Assembly: GCF_028372415.1 (NCBI RefSeq)
Contig: NC_092873.1
Span: forward strand, 349,207,390 to 349,271,389
Source of the DNA: Notamacropus eugenii
Taxonomy: Eukaryota > Chordata > Mammalia > Diprotodontia > Macropodidae
Reading direction: 5' to 3'
DNA length: 64,000 nt
The position numbers and the translations under genes were made by a program. Shown here piece after piece: positions 45,329 through 58,600 of this stretch (the first letter of the stretch is position 1; each line of letters opens with the position of its first letter). The notes beneath the pieces are model-generated. The model ran no database searches, was not told where the DNA came from, and was given only the letters and a program-made list of their open reading frames with translations.

Positions 45329-46949
45329 CAAAGAAGGAAGGTAACTAGTTTGAAAGTAATTCCAGAGTGAAGAAAGAAAAAAAATTGGTAAACAGTTTGC
45401 ACTTCATAGTAATTTCTTGTTAACTCTTCTTTGGCATTCCTGACCATGAAAAGAGAAAAGACTATCTAAACCAAAGAGACTCCTGTGACTCCCCCAGGTC
45501 AAAAGAGCCTCTCCCCATTATCCCCATCTTATCCTAGATCAAATTCCCAAATATAAGTGTTGAAAAAAGTGCTGGAAAATGTGGGGAAACTTGAATTACA
45601 TTCTGCCCCTCTGGCTGTGCAGTTTAAAGCTCCAAAGGAGGCTGCAGCTGCAGCTAGGGCCCCCCAATGCCAGTGGCCCCAATGGCCCCTAGGCATCCTG
45701 AAACTCTTCCAGACAAGCCTGGAGTTATCACCTAGGTATATATCCTGCCCATCCTGCCTCAGTAGCTGCAAGTGGTCCCAGTCTCATCAGTGCCTGGCCC
45801 CAAAGCTGCAACTCTTGCGGGCAGGAGAGGGTCAATCCTAGGGTCAGCATCCACTTTGCCCTGTCACCAGGAACTACCACCGATGGGAAGGTCCTGGCAC
45901 AAGTCACTTCAGTTGCAGGAAGTAAAGACATCTGTACCTTCTTTGACGTTTCTTTCCTTGAAGGTGCCCTATTATTCGTCTCTGCATCCCCCAGTTGTAA
46001 ACTGTTCTGAAGTGACAATACTTTCACATGTGTGTGGACATTAAAAAACTCTGCAAGAAATTTCTTGTTTTGTACATATTTTCTTTTTAAAAACACTTTT
46101 ATTTAAAGTTTTGAGTTCCAAATTCCAACCCTCCCCTTCCCTGAATCTACAAACAATAATATACAGATTATACATGTGCAATTAAGAAAAACATTTCCAT
46201 ATTAGGCATTTACTTCAAAAAGATTCAAATAAAAGAAAAAAGGAAGAAAGTGGAAAATAGCATGCTTAGTCTGTATTCAGTCAATATCAGTTCCTTCTCT
46301 GGAGGTGGAGAGTATGTTTCATTATTAGCCCTTTTGGATCGACTTGGATCATTGTATTGCTGAGAATAACTAAGTCATTCACAGTTCATCAATTTTTCAT
46401 CACCAATATTGCTGCTACTACGTACAACGTTCTCCTGGTTCTGTTCACTTCACTATGTATCAGTTCATGTGGGTCTTTTCAGGTTTTTTTGAAATCATCC
46501 TGCTTGTCATTTCTTATAGCACAATAATATTCCATTACAATTGTGAAGGGAATTATGATTTTTACAATAATCAATATGATATGTGTAATATCATACTAAT
46601 ATTATATGTACAAGAGAATATACTAATAGATTTTTCAGAATTGCCTCTTTTGTGAATCAGACTTACAATGCAGCTTGAAACGATCAATCACACCTTTGAC
46701 AATGCTCACAATCACTGCCTGTATAGCTTAAGTGAAGCGAATCAAAGACTGTAGAACCTGTTTTGTCGCAGAATGCTGGTCATATAACCCCCAAGGGTTT
46801 GAGTAATATTGTTCCCATAGAATTCTAGAACTGTTGTACTGTCTTCCATCTGTGAGTTGGTTATGGGAAAGCACTCTGGCCCTAGGGAACAATTCTTTGT
46901 AATCCGCCTTTCACCTATCCCCTACCCCCTCACTTGTGATGTATGTATA
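45329..46949. other. Unclassified intergenic sequence with LINE-like part
   Basis: 45540-46030 is GC-richer than its surroundings, with open frames on both strands that I cannot assign. 46085-46640 resembles an inverted marsupial LINE 3' region (tttgagttccaaattccaac, ttctggtt-type and cattacaattg segments). Confidence 0.4.
46085..46640 (-). mobile_element. L1-like LINE 3' region, inverted
   Basis: Plus strand shows the complement of a LINE tail: agttttgagttccaaattcc, attatacatgtgcaattaag, ttctcctggttctgttcact, tatcagttcatgtgggtctt, gcacaataatattccattac. 5' truncated. Confidence 0.6.
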
Positions 46950-47427
46950 TGTAATGTTAAGGGAATTTGAAGATCTTCCCTGCCTGTTAATAGGCCCACG
47001 TGACCTGCTTTGAGCTTTGGTCCAGCCCACAGCTTGAATCACATGAAGTTGATGCTGGGAGGAGCTTGCTGAATGGGTGAATTAGGAATATATTGTGCAG
47101 CAGGGAGAGAGACTGAGGTGGAGCTGAGAGAGAGAGAGCAGGAAGAGCAGAGCAGAGCAGCTAGCATAAATGACAGAGGGAGTGATTTTGCCTAAGGGAG
47201 CTTGTTTGTGGGGAGGCCTGAGGGAGGGAAGGCTTGGGAATGGCCATAGTCACTGAATTGATAATGTGTACAGACTTCTTAGTTACTATGATGAATTTGG
47301 CTTTCTGGTGTTTGAATAAATATCTTGATTTTGTGTTTGAGGAAGAGAATTTATCTTTTTCGAATTTACCCTGGAAATACACATGCATATCCATAGCGGC
47401 TGCTGTGAGTATCACATTGGTGTTACA
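46950..47427 (+). mobile_element. Solo LTR (endogenous retrovirus kin)
   Basis: 478 bp with TG...CA termini (tgtaatgtt and gtgttaca) and the 5-bp duplication gtata on both sides. Contains an AATAAA-type signal (tttgaataaatatcttg). Same family as 40946-41367 but inserted separately, as its target duplication differs. No internal region remains. Confidence 0.88.
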
Positions 47428-47764
47428 GTATATAATCTTTGTCTTCACTTCAGCAAGGTGGAATTCTGATCAGGAAAATTCCTGATTTGCAAATCTATTC
47501 CTCATAATGAAATTAAATGATTAAACAGCTACCTGATTGCTATCTTTATTTTTGGCTAGCTGTTCTGTCATTCTCACATTAGAAACTGACTCAATAAAAA
47601 TCCTGTTTACAAAGGCAAAAGGAAAAGTGGATGGTCAGAGGATAAGATGGATAGACAGCGTTATGGAAACTTGGACAGACTTCAAGAGATAGTGGAGGGT
47701 GGAAGGACCTGGCCTGGCATGGTCCATGGGGTCATAGAGAGTCGGAAACAATAATAACCTGGTC

Positions 47765-48255
47765 CCTTCCTATCTCCCTAGTCTTTATTATATTTTACTT
47801 CCTTCTACACATTTTACAATACAGGTAGATACAAGTGACCTACTTACTGCCCCTTGAACAGGACAAATCATCTCTACAGACCTCCATGTCTTTGTCCTGG
47901 CTGTCCTCTGTGCCTGGAATGGTCTTCTTCCTCACCTCTGCCTCATGGCTTCCCTGGATTCCTTCAAGACTCTGCTCAAACCCCCCCCTTCTGTGAGAGG
48001 CCTTTTCTCATCCTTGCCCTCTCTTCCCCCACTGCAACCCCTTCAGAGTTAGAGGTCTGAGATTACTTTCCATCCACTCTATATATGTTATGCATGCATA
48101 CATATTTACATGTGATCTCCCTTTAGAATGTAGGATCCTGGAGGCCAGGGACCATATTTCATGACTTAGCACAGAAAATGATAAAGAAATGCTTGTTGAC
48201 TTGATGTGCAGCCCTAGCACTTGGCAGAGTGACTGGCACATAGGAAGCACTTAGT
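47765..48255 (+). repeat. L2-like LINE 3' fragment
   Basis: tgtgcctggaatggtcttct, ggattccttcaagactctgc, gtgagaggccttttctcatc, ggaggccagggaccatattt, in the order expected of an L2-type tail. Confidence 0.55.
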
Positions 48256-48500
48256 TAATCAATAAGCATTTATGAAGCGCCTACTATGTGCCAGGCACTT
48301 CAGAAAATACTAGAGATATAAAGAGAGGCAAAAGACTGTCTCTGCCCTCACAAACAAATATAGACAAAACAAGCTGTATACTAGAGAAATAAGAGATAAT
48401 TCACAGAGGGAAGGCAATGGAATTACGAGGAGTCAGGAAAGCCTTCCTGCAGATGGTGAAATTGTAGTTGGTACTTAAAGGAGGCCTGAGAGGTCAGCGG
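48255..48500 (+). repeat. Interspersed repeat, 'tgtgccaggcac' family
   Basis: aataagcatttatgaagcgc, ctactatgtgccaggcactt, gactgtctctgccctcacaa, cagagggaaggcaatggaat, gccttcctgcagatggtgaa. Confidence 0.7.
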
Positions 48501-48659
48501 GCAGAGTGCTCCAGGAGACTGGCCAGACTGACCCCAGCCCCTTCCCCAGGAAGCTTGCAGTTAGTCCAGGGCTGAGGTGATGAATGCTGGCTGGCTTAAC
48601 TTGGCATTCCCAGCGCTATGCACCTGTGTGTCACACACACAAAATACCTTCAACAAATG

Positions 48660-48855
48660 AATGTGGGAGTCAGGCGGACCTGAATTCAAACCCGACCTTA
48701 CCTGTGTGACCTTAGACAAGTGCTTAACCTCGCTCTCTTAGTTTCCTCACCTGTCAAACAGGGATCGTTTTTAATAGCACTTTAACGCGTGTGTCAGGAG
48801 GTTCCAATGAGACATTTGCAAACCTTGACGCACTATATAAATGACAGTTATTGTT
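48660..48855 (+). repeat. CORE-SINE, 5' truncated
   Basis: gggagtcaggcggacctgaa, gtgtgaccttagacaagtgc, gtttcctcacctgtcaaaca, ending at a TTATTG tail. Confidence 0.7.
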
Positions 48856-48989
48856 AACGTTGTTGTGATGAATAATCATTACACCGACGGATCGAGGTGA
48901 GAGCAATGGAACAGCATCCAGTCAATTCTGGGACTATTACGCGGGGACACACCACGTGTCTAGGCAAGGCTGAAACACAGTGTTACCCA

Positions 48990-49600
48990 ATAGGTCTGAA
49001 GAGGGCGGGTCCTGGACCTGCCAGATACCGGATGACCAATCGCCTCTCCTTTCCTCCCGAGGGGCGGTCCTTTAGCCTTTGGCCCCGCCTTCAGCTCCTT
49101 TCCTAGCTCACTCAGGCCAGGCTGGTGCCCTGCGGGAGCATGCGCAGTGCGCCCGGAGGGCCGGCCCCATCAGGCAATGCAGGAGGCGGCCTGGCGGCGG
49201 GGAGGACCCCGGCCCTAAGATGGCGGCGCCCAGCGGAGCCACGGCCTCGGTTGAAGGTGACGGCGGCTTCGGGCCGTGGCTGGACGGACGGCTGGAGGCG
49301 CTCGGGGTGGACTGGGCCGTGTACGGCGCCTACATCCGAGGTGTCCTTCAGGAGGACGACGAGGAGGAGAGGCTGGACGCGCTGCAGGGCATCCTGGCCG
49401 CCTTTCTGGTAAGGAGCCTGGGCATCCGCCCCGCCCCGCCCCGCCCTGGCTCCGGCGCCCCCGCGTGGAGCCGCCGAGGCCCGCCCCCGGAGGAGGTCGA
49501 GGTTGGGGGGCGGAGGGGGAGGAGCCTGCGGCCGGCCTGGGGTGGGGAAGGAGGGCCCGGAGGGAGCTCCGTAAAGCAGCCCAGGCCTGAGGCGGGAGGT
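48990..49600 (+). promoter_or_regulatory. CpG island and CCDC43 promoter
   Basis: CpG-rich block spanning the 5' end of CCDC43. A CCAAT box (tgaccaatcg near 49032) and GC boxes (gaggggcggtcc near 49059; ggccccgcc near 49081) precede the start codon by 130-190 bp. No TATA box. Typical housekeeping promoter; the transcription start lies probably between 49090 and 49200. Confidence 0.7.
49220..49408 (+). CDS. CCDC43: CCDC43 exon 1
   Basis: 63 codons in phase 0, from [15 protein letters not shown] to [12 protein letters not shown], with donor GTAAGG. Embedded in the CpG island. Confidence 0.96.
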
Positions 49601-52600
49601 GGCTGCTGAGGGCTTCATCCTCCCAGCTGCCCCCAGGTGGTCCTGGATGGAAGGCTCATCATTCCGGGAGAGCTCCCCGAGCCTCAGTTTCCTCCTCTGT
49701 AAAATGAGGGCATTCTCATCACACTCTTCCTGCCTCAGGAGGTTGTTTGGGGGAAATCCCCTTTTTGGAGATAAACCTTGGGAAAGGCTGGCTCATCTTT
49801 CCCTCCTCCACATTCTCCCAGATCCTTGTGGTTTTCACCTTCTGGTGGGCAGAAAACCACCCAAAGCACCTGCTGGGTGTGGGGCAGGAGCTCAGCCCTT
49901 TGTGTTGGATCTTGGGGCCGGGCTCAGAGCTCATCTCTGCTGTTTGATTAGATGTGTGACTTAATCCTAAGTCAACTAACCTCTCTAAGCCTCAGTTTTC
50001 TCATTTATAAAAGGAATCATTTATTTACTGCTATGTGCCATGCTTAATTTTGACTGGGAAAGTCATGTAATTTTTCTGAGCCTGTTTCCTCATTTGGAAA
50101 AAAATGAGCCAGTAAACATTTATTAAGAGCCTACTGTGTGCTAGACACAGTGCCAAAGATAGATAAAAGACTGTCTTCGTCCTCAAGGAGCTCTTAGTCT
50201 AATGAGGTGAGGGGGGCAACTAGGGACAAACCAGCCACAAACCTCACAGGGTTTTTATTGGACTCTGAGGACTTCTGTTTGTACAGAAATAGTTGTGCAA
50301 ACCTTTGCAAATACTCTTGACATTCTTGCACTTTGGCCCAAGTCTCCAGTAGTGGGATGGCACTAATAAATGAATGTTGGAATTAGGCAGACCTGAATTC
50401 AAATCCAACTTCAGACACTTCCCAGTTATGTGACTTTGGACAAGTCTCTTAGCCTCCCTCACCTCAGTTTCCTCATCTGTAAAGCAGAGCTTATAATAAC
50501 ACCTACCTCCCAGGATTGGTGTAAAGATCAAATGAAATGTTTGTAAAACAATTCATATTTCTTCTTTGGCCTGCTTTATATAATGTACTCCAGGTAGATA
50601 ATGTGACTAGGTTAGCTATATCCTCTGTGGTAATTAAATTTTTATATCTGGAAGACTGATTCCCAAAGTCAGAGCATCAACGATTAGAAAACATTGAAGA
50701 GGCCGAAGTTAGATCCGTCTTGAAGGGGACGCAGGAGACTGAAGTGCGTGGCTGGGAAAGCTCTTCGTGGCAGGTCTTTTCCTTTGAAATCATCTGAAAT
50801 GAACAAATCCAGAAAATTGGTGGGGCACATTCTTTAGTTGCTGAGGTTGAGAGCAAGGGCTGGTAAAGTGATCATTAAATGACTGAAACACCTTATAGAA
50901 GGTAAGTGGGATGTGGAGTGTAAATTTCACTAGGTCTTTGCTGCTGGAGTGTTTATTAACACATATGTTAGCACATGTAGTCCATCTCTGTGTGCCCCAT
51001 GAGAGGGGGAAGATTTGCTGCAACTACCCAGATGAGGCTAGGGGTATGCCCCGTGGCAGCAGAACAGCTTTCTATATTCCAGATCTCTTCATCAGAGCTC
51101 TCTGTAACTTGTGGTACTTTTCAACAGTAAATGTCACACTTTACTAATTGATGAGAGTCTGGTGCTTTTTTGTAACCCTACCAGTGAATGAATTGGGGAA
51201 AAAGAGCTGAGGCCAGCAGCACCCAGTGACCTGAGATGAAGTGGTCTAGTGACACTACTCTGGCTGCAATAAAGGGGCAAACTATAAGGGAATGGGTGCC
51301 CAGGATCCCAGTTAGGTACTGTCAGATGACCATGAAGGATATCAGGCCAGACCAAATGAACAAGACTTGGAGACACTGTTGTAAAACCAGGAAAATTGAG
51401 AGCTGCCCAGTTGGTCACTGGATAGATAGTTGTATAGTACTTGATACTCTTTGAATCATCTGTGAATTTATTGTTCCCTTGTAATTAAGCCCATTCTATG
51501 TCCTCTATACTTCAGAGAGAAGAAGCAGCTGGGAAAGATGGATGGTCACTGATGGCAGCAGCTTGTGGGTCTAGCAAACTGGAGATTGAGGTTCAGCGGG
51601 ACGTTGAGCTAAACACAGGTCAAAACATCTGCTGCTGCCTGTAAGGCAGTCATAAGAGCTGCTCGTATCTACAGTAGTTTGAGATTTATAAGGTGCTTTC
51701 AGTGTGATACTGTGACATTAAGTCTATGCCAAAGCAGAGTCTCAGATTGAGTGACTCACTCAGGTTCAGTGAACTAGCTAGTATCAGAGTGGGGAAGAGG
51801 TTTAGCCACACATGGCATTGGGATCTGGGAACCCCTGGATGGCTAACTATAGTATGGGAAATAGCTGTATTAGAGAGTGGCTAGGACCCATCCAGGATCA
51901 TGGCATTTTGGAGGGTAGAATACAAATACAAAAGAACCCCTCAATCTTTCCTTCTTCCACACCAATCACATTTTTCCTTTGGGAGGCTTGTGCAAACCAA
52001 CAGAAGAACAGTTCATCAGCTGGGGAAATGCAGCAGTCACTTGACACCGAGGCAGCTGTTTAGATGGTCTCATGGCCAGCCCTGTTGTCATTGTGAGGGA
52101 CTCCGCTGGTGGCATTAATCAGGTCACACAGTAAAGCTGGGCAAAAGAAGTAGGTTTCATGTGGTTCTCCTAAAGTCCTTAGTTGATGCTCCAGGAATTA
52201 GAGTGTGAATTAACCCAGTCTTGAAGGTCGTAATGGAAGTGATTCTCTTTCTGCTACCAGGAATCCTGGGTGGGTGGGAATGGGAAGCTGATTAAGGTAA
52301 AGATTCTGTAAGTGGGGGTGGAAGTAACTTAGAGGGAAGCTCCAAATAGTGCCACCTGCTTGACCATTTGTTTATAGGTCATCCTTATTTTGAGCCATTC
52401 ATCTATTGACAAAACCAAATACAAAGTGTCCCAAAAGTCTCAGTGCAGTTAAAGCTTCAATACCTTAAATCCACATGAAGACTTTTGGCACTCCTTGCAT
52501 GAGTTCACCTTCTCTTTCCTAGTAGAAAAGGTCAGTTTTTCAGGGAATCAATCTAATGCCTTAAATCCCCACCACCTACAGAAAACTTGATTTGTTTTTA

Positions 52601-55600
52601 TGATTTTTTTGTCCATTATGTTTCATTTTCCCCTTAATTTCCCCCACCACATGTAAACTGAGGAAATTGGATATACCAGTGTGACATTAGCATTGACTGA
52701 GCAATACTGCTCTGTAGAGCAGCTTGTAGTGAGGAGGAATCTTGGAGAAGTAGAAAACAATGTTCTTGACCTGGAAACTTTCCAGTCTGAGGAAAGGAGG
52801 GCCCTCCCTTTAATTAATATCTCATATCTGCCTACTCACATTACGCCTGTAAGGAAGGTAGTGCAAGCGTTATTGCCCCAGACGTAGATGGGAAAACTGA
52901 GATTCAGAGAAGGGAAATGACTTTTGCCCAAGGTCACACAGTGGCACAGCGGCAAAACTGGGTCTCTCAGGCCTCGGACTCTTGACTCCCAGTCCAACGT
53001 TTTTTGGTGTACCACACTGGCTGTCAGAAAAGCACACTTATGGAGGGGTTTCCAAAGAATATATTCCCAAGTCCATTCTAAGTACTTGGTTTAGAAGGGG
53101 GCATGTGGACACTCTACCACTCTCCCTCAGGTGCATGGCTTTCTTTCCTATATAGGTCTGACTTTGGGTTACGATTTGCCAAGAGTCCTCTGATGAATTA
53201 TCATATCCTCTTCCAGGAAAACCAGAGTCCCTAATGAGATTGGTCCCCAAATCAGACCTGGGTCCAATAGCCAGAAGTAATATTTTCTTAGCCGTATTTG
53301 GAGGCAGGGTTCGATGACCAAGGTCTAGTTAGGACTAGAAAGATCAGTGTATTGGCCTCCACAGGCTCTTCGCCTTCTTGTCCGTTGCACTGGCCAATCA
53401 CCTGATCTTGGAACTTGAGACCCATAGCTGTTCTAGGGGGACCAAGGCATTAACTTAAAGGGATGGATCTGGATCAAAGACCCATGTTCTCTACCTCCCC
53501 TCTACATCATCCTTTTTTCTGCTCCCCAATATTCTCTGTTTCCTCCATCTCCCCTTTTCTTTGGCCCTTGTCCATACCTTAGGCCTGCCTGTGGCCCTAT
53601 TAACCACTAACATTCAGAATTGAAAAAAGTGATAGCTTTTTTAGTAGCCCCTCTGAGTACAGTATCATGCTCCCATTTTGATGCACTGTAAGCATTCTTG
53701 GCATATCTTAGGGACTTGCTCTTTCTCCTTTGCTAGTTTTTGACAGGAAGGGATGAAGCTGTAGTAGTAATTGTGTTGAAAAAAGCATAGTTGGTGTGTG
53801 TATATATGTACAGAATAGAGATATGGTTGGATAGATGGCTGGATGGGACACATCTCTCTTCCCTCTACACTTTCCTTGGCTACAGTTTAAAAAATGCTGA
53901 AGGGGTGTCAAGTGGAAAAAGTTTAAGAAGCCCTGGGGTAGCACAGCAAGTTTAGAGGTCCGACCTTGATTACAAAGCTGACAGACTCAACAAGGAGGAG
54001 CATGTTCAGACTTTAGTGTGATCTGTAAGGTCCTCCAGGAGGCAAACTCTTAAAAAAATACACATCGAAGGTTCTTCCATCACCTTCGTTTCCCAATATA
54101 TTACTCCCCACTCTCTGACAAAAGATCCATCCTTTGCAACAGAATAAAAACTAAACAACATATCCACCAAGTGCAACAATATATGCAGTGTTCCACACCC
54201 ATAGTCCCTGATGGGTGATGTGCCTGCCTGGAAGGCACAAGGTTTGTCTTAAAGAGAGCAAGTAGGTTGGATTCTATTGACAAGGAGACTATCCCTTGAA
54301 TTTGGCTCATCTGGCAGAATAAAGTAGGTGGGATGAACCTAGCCAAGAATGAACTCTAGGGATGGTGATGATGAAAATATAGGATTACTGCCCGGGTCCT
54401 GGGCCCTTTTCTGTTTTGGGGTGTTTAGAAATCCTAGAATGGAAACTATCTGCATGTTTTGTCTTCCAAAACATGTGGGTCCCTTTCAGCTTTGACTGGA
54501 ATCAGGAATGTCTTGTAAGTTGGGGCTCTCTCTAGAAGTCTTGATTCAGGTCACCTGAAGATTTTTTGGCATTCTTATAACGACCTGGCTTACTTCTCTG
54601 ACTAGGAAGAAGACTCACTCCTTGATATCTGCAGGGAGATTGTCCAGCGGTGGTCGGAAACCCAGAATGTTGTCACCAAAGAGAAAAAAGAAGGTAGGGT
54701 GAGTTGGACCTGCTCCCTGGAAAGTTCTCTGTTAGTTCTGTACAACTGTTAAGAAAAAGCATGTTTAGTTCTCCATTTTGGCTGTTGTCCCTAATAGAAT
54801 ACAAATTCACATCGGCTTTAGATCTCTGTTAGCTGTCGTTAGTTTCCTTTTCCCATTTTGCTTCAGTGATAGCACACTCTCCCCAAGTCATTCATAGTTT
54901 GTGGCTCTCCTTATGAATTCGCCCTTCTTTCAGTGCTTCCCGTCTTCTTGTAGTTAACTGTGTATGATGCTGTGGATTATCTGAAACTTTAGGCTCTTTC
55001 CTTGCAGAGGAAGCCTTCACTTCATCCTCTGTTAGTGTGTTTTGGAAAACAAACTAATTGATTTGGCATAAGACAAATTAATTGGCCTAAGACATTCATT
55101 AGTTAATCTGGAAGCTGGGGAAAAAACCCCTCAATTTACAGCAAATTTTAATATCAAATTGAAGTGATTTCAGACAATCTGCACCAGTTTTTTCTATTGG
55201 TGTTCACAGTTGAAAATGGATTGTACTTTAAACTAGCTTAATTATCTACAAATAGCCACCCCATCCAGCATCACTAAAAGCATGAAGGGGTCCAAGGTTA
55301 GTTGGCCCTTTTCTTGTCAGTCTTCTTGGGAGGAAGGTTGGAATAAGCAAGTCTTGAGACTGAACCTCTCGGGTTTAAGAAAACTCAAAATTTGAACCCA
55401 GAAGCTCTGGAGCCAAGGTGAACAGGTACTGGTTTTGTTGGGGCCTTTGGCTTATCAGGTCTGATCCCTATCACATATAACAACTTTGTTGTCACTACTT
55501 CTCCCTCTCTCTCACCCCATGCCAGATGAGGTGCAAGCCATTGCCACCCTCATTGAAAAGCAGGCGCAGATTGTAGTGAAGCCCAAAATGGTGTCAGAGG

Positions 55601-58600
55601 AAGAGAAGAAACGGAAAGCCGCCCTATTGGCCCAGTATGCCAACGTGACAGATGAGGAGGAATATCCTTTCTGAAACTCTGGAGTTGTTTATCACTAAAG
55701 CTCTCAAGGTCTAACCTAAATATGTCCCCATAGTTATTTCTAATCTTATTTCTTCTGGCCCACACTGTAACTTTGGGAGGCTTCAGGTACTCTCTGTGCC
55801 TGTTTCACTTTCTAAAATGGGAGCAACTTTATTGAAGAGGGCAGTATACAGAACTAATTATAAATCCTGAAATAATGTATCTAAAACTCTTGAATTCAGA
55901 TTTATCGAATACTTTACTGTTAATGCAAGTATGATTTATTCCCATTTTACAAATGAGGAAGCTGGGACTGAAAGGTTATGACCTTCCCATTATCACATAG
56001 CTAGTAAATGTTAGAGCCCAGATCTAAGTCTCCCAATTCCCAGCCTGCTGTTCTCTACACGCTGCCTGGTAGCGCTTGAGTATCGTTATTATTATAAGGT
56101 ATGCCTCATTTCTCACTCATTTTAGGAGAATATAGATCATATAAAGTGAATCATTTTAAATATAGCAGGGAAACAGCCTGTAGCCTGGGGAACATTTTAT
56201 TCACCACCTTTTTCCCCTCAAAGCATATCTTTCTAACTGTAATATTTTAATGTAGGAAAGCTGAAATCCCCATAGCTGAAGTGACTTTCCTCTCTCCCCA
56301 AGTCATTCATAGTTTTTCTTTTGGCTCTCTTTATGCATTTACAAACAGAGGAGCTAATCTCCTCCCCAGTGCTGTCCCTTCCCAGTCCTGTACATGTATT
56401 TAGTGGCAGAGCTGGTCTCTTTTAACTAAACCCAGAAGGGCATTGTTTGGATTGTGTTTCTTTACGTGTCTGTTGTTGCACTGGATAGAGTGAGACAACA
56501 CTGGACTCTTGGGTTTGACCAATGGGAGTGTGCAGAGGATTATGTACCACTGGCATGGTGAAGTGAGAGTCACTCAGTAAGGATTTACTACGCACCTGTT
56601 ATATGCCAGGCACTCTGCTAAGCACTGGAGATAAAAGAGAAGCAAAAGATAGTTGTAGCCCCCAAGAAGCTCACAGTCTAATGAAGGAGACAATATTCAA
56701 ACAACTATGTGCAAACAAGTTAAAGACAAGATAAATAGGAAATAACTGAGAGAAGGCACTAGAAAGGCACTAAAAGGGATTAGGAAAGATTTCTTGTATA
56801 CATAATCAGTCAACTGACTAGAACAGGGTTTAGGCTCTGCTTTTTTTCCTTCATTTTTAGTTTACTTATAAAACACTTATCCCTAGTTTGGCAGATATTT
56901 GAAATGAATATTGTACACCAAAAATCAGATAGTTGGCTGCTAGGCTCTAAACTTAGGGATAAGTTGTTCTTTTCGGGTCAGTTTCTTTTGTCCCCAAGAC
57001 TCCTTTTCAGAGGAGCAGAATTTCTATTCCTTGTGTTGGAAAGAAACCTTCAAAGGTCATGCCTATAGCATGGTATCTTGCACTTAAAAGTTTGTTAAAC
57101 TGAATGTCATTCATCTCTTCAATGAGAGGGTAGCCAATCCAGACCAAATGAGGCTTGTAGGGAGTCTTTTCATAAGCAACAAGGTTGAAGCAGGTAACTT
57201 ACGATTTCTTAAATTACTATCCAAACTGAGCCTTGTCCTCTCTACTTGGTAGTTAAATTTCCCTAGGCAGATGATTCTGGAATACTTTGGTATTCTACCC
57301 ATTTCCTGTTCATTCCTTAACTCCTTTTACTGAAGCAGATGAGAAGGATGGTTCAGTTGCTACGACAATGAACGTTGGGTCTGAAAAATGTATCCTTCTC
57401 TGGTGTCTCTCCCCCAAATGCTTCTTCAGTCTTTCCTGAGAATAATGACTTCCATGCTGCCTCATGTTATTGGAGAGTAATAGGGAGAATGAATTTCAAG
57501 GGGATTGCAAAAGCTCTGTTTATTGAATATGGTGTCTGGTGCTATGGGGGCAATACAAAACAAACTGAAGATTATCTTCTCTCTACGAACCTTCTACATG
57601 AGCTTGCAAGGCACTCATCGAACAACAAAGAATACTTCTATAGATTAACAAATAAAAAAAGGATACATTTAAAATGAGTTATGTTTAGGGAAGGCATTGA
57701 GAAGTCAGATGAAATCTGTTCATGGAAGGATTCCTGGAGGGAGGGAGGTTTGGAAGTGTTTGAAGGAGGAAGGGAATAGATTAGGAGGAAGAGGAATAGG
57801 GAATAGCAAAGAGATCCCAAGTTAGAAACGATTAAATTGTGTTTAAGGGGTAAAGAATGCTTGGCTAGTGCAGCCAGCCAAAATCTGTGATTAGGTCCTC
57901 AAATTTTGAAGTGGCTTGCCTAGGTATGTTTTTTTAACTGTGGAAAAACTCATTCAGATCCTACTAAAGTTCACATTCTGTGATAATTGGGACCAGGGCT
58001 AGGCTGACTTTTATCTTGGTACTATCTGAAAAAAGCATATTATTAAATTAAGCAAATTATTGAGGGTATAAATAAAAATTTAAGAAAATAATTTAACCAA
58101 GAAAACATTTCAAATACTTGAGCACCTACCTTGAATATAGTACCCAATTAGATAGGACTTGTCAAAATATTTATCTACAAATATTTTATACAAACACATG
58201 TGCATGTGCACATGTGTGTATGTATGGTACCTATGTTTATGTTAAAATACTTTTAACTTCAGTGGGCTTATTGTTCTCCCTGATGTGGGTACTCCTATTA
58301 GGGTAGATCACAACTTCACCTCATCTAGTGTGTCACTTTCTTCCCAGAAATTCTTCATTAGAGGCCTACTTTCTGTGTTGTGGGTCTCCTCTAGGTCTGT
58401 TTAATGTTGCTTTTTCACTAGATGGGTTGTCCAGTAAGTGTAAGTAGCCTACCTCCTTTTCTAGACACAGTTTTGATAACATCTTTTATATGATGTCAAG
58501 TCATTGTTGACAATATGCTGCAGTTTATCCCTAATTTATGTCTCTACTTCATCTTCATGAGTAAATATATTAAATATTATTAGAGCTGAAAGGGAATTCA

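Larger units (their letters stand above)
49409..54605. other. CCDC43 intron 1
   Basis: 5.2 kb. Contains repeats near 50100, 50365 and 52425 and a MIR-like piece near 52890-53000. No exon is seen. Confidence 0.55.

Noticed and set aside
47161-47485. Small proteins on both strands, similar to ones at 40958-41155
   Set aside because: Both pairs are frames through homologous solo LTRs.
49079-49609. A 176-codon frame over CCDC43 exon 1 starting upstream at 49079
   Set aside because: It only becomes real from the ATG at 49220 and reads through the exon 1 donor into the intron.
55662-55674. CCDC43 ending at the TGA just after exon 3
   Set aside because: The bases ATATCCTTT are a U12 donor and downstream exons continue the human protein in frame.
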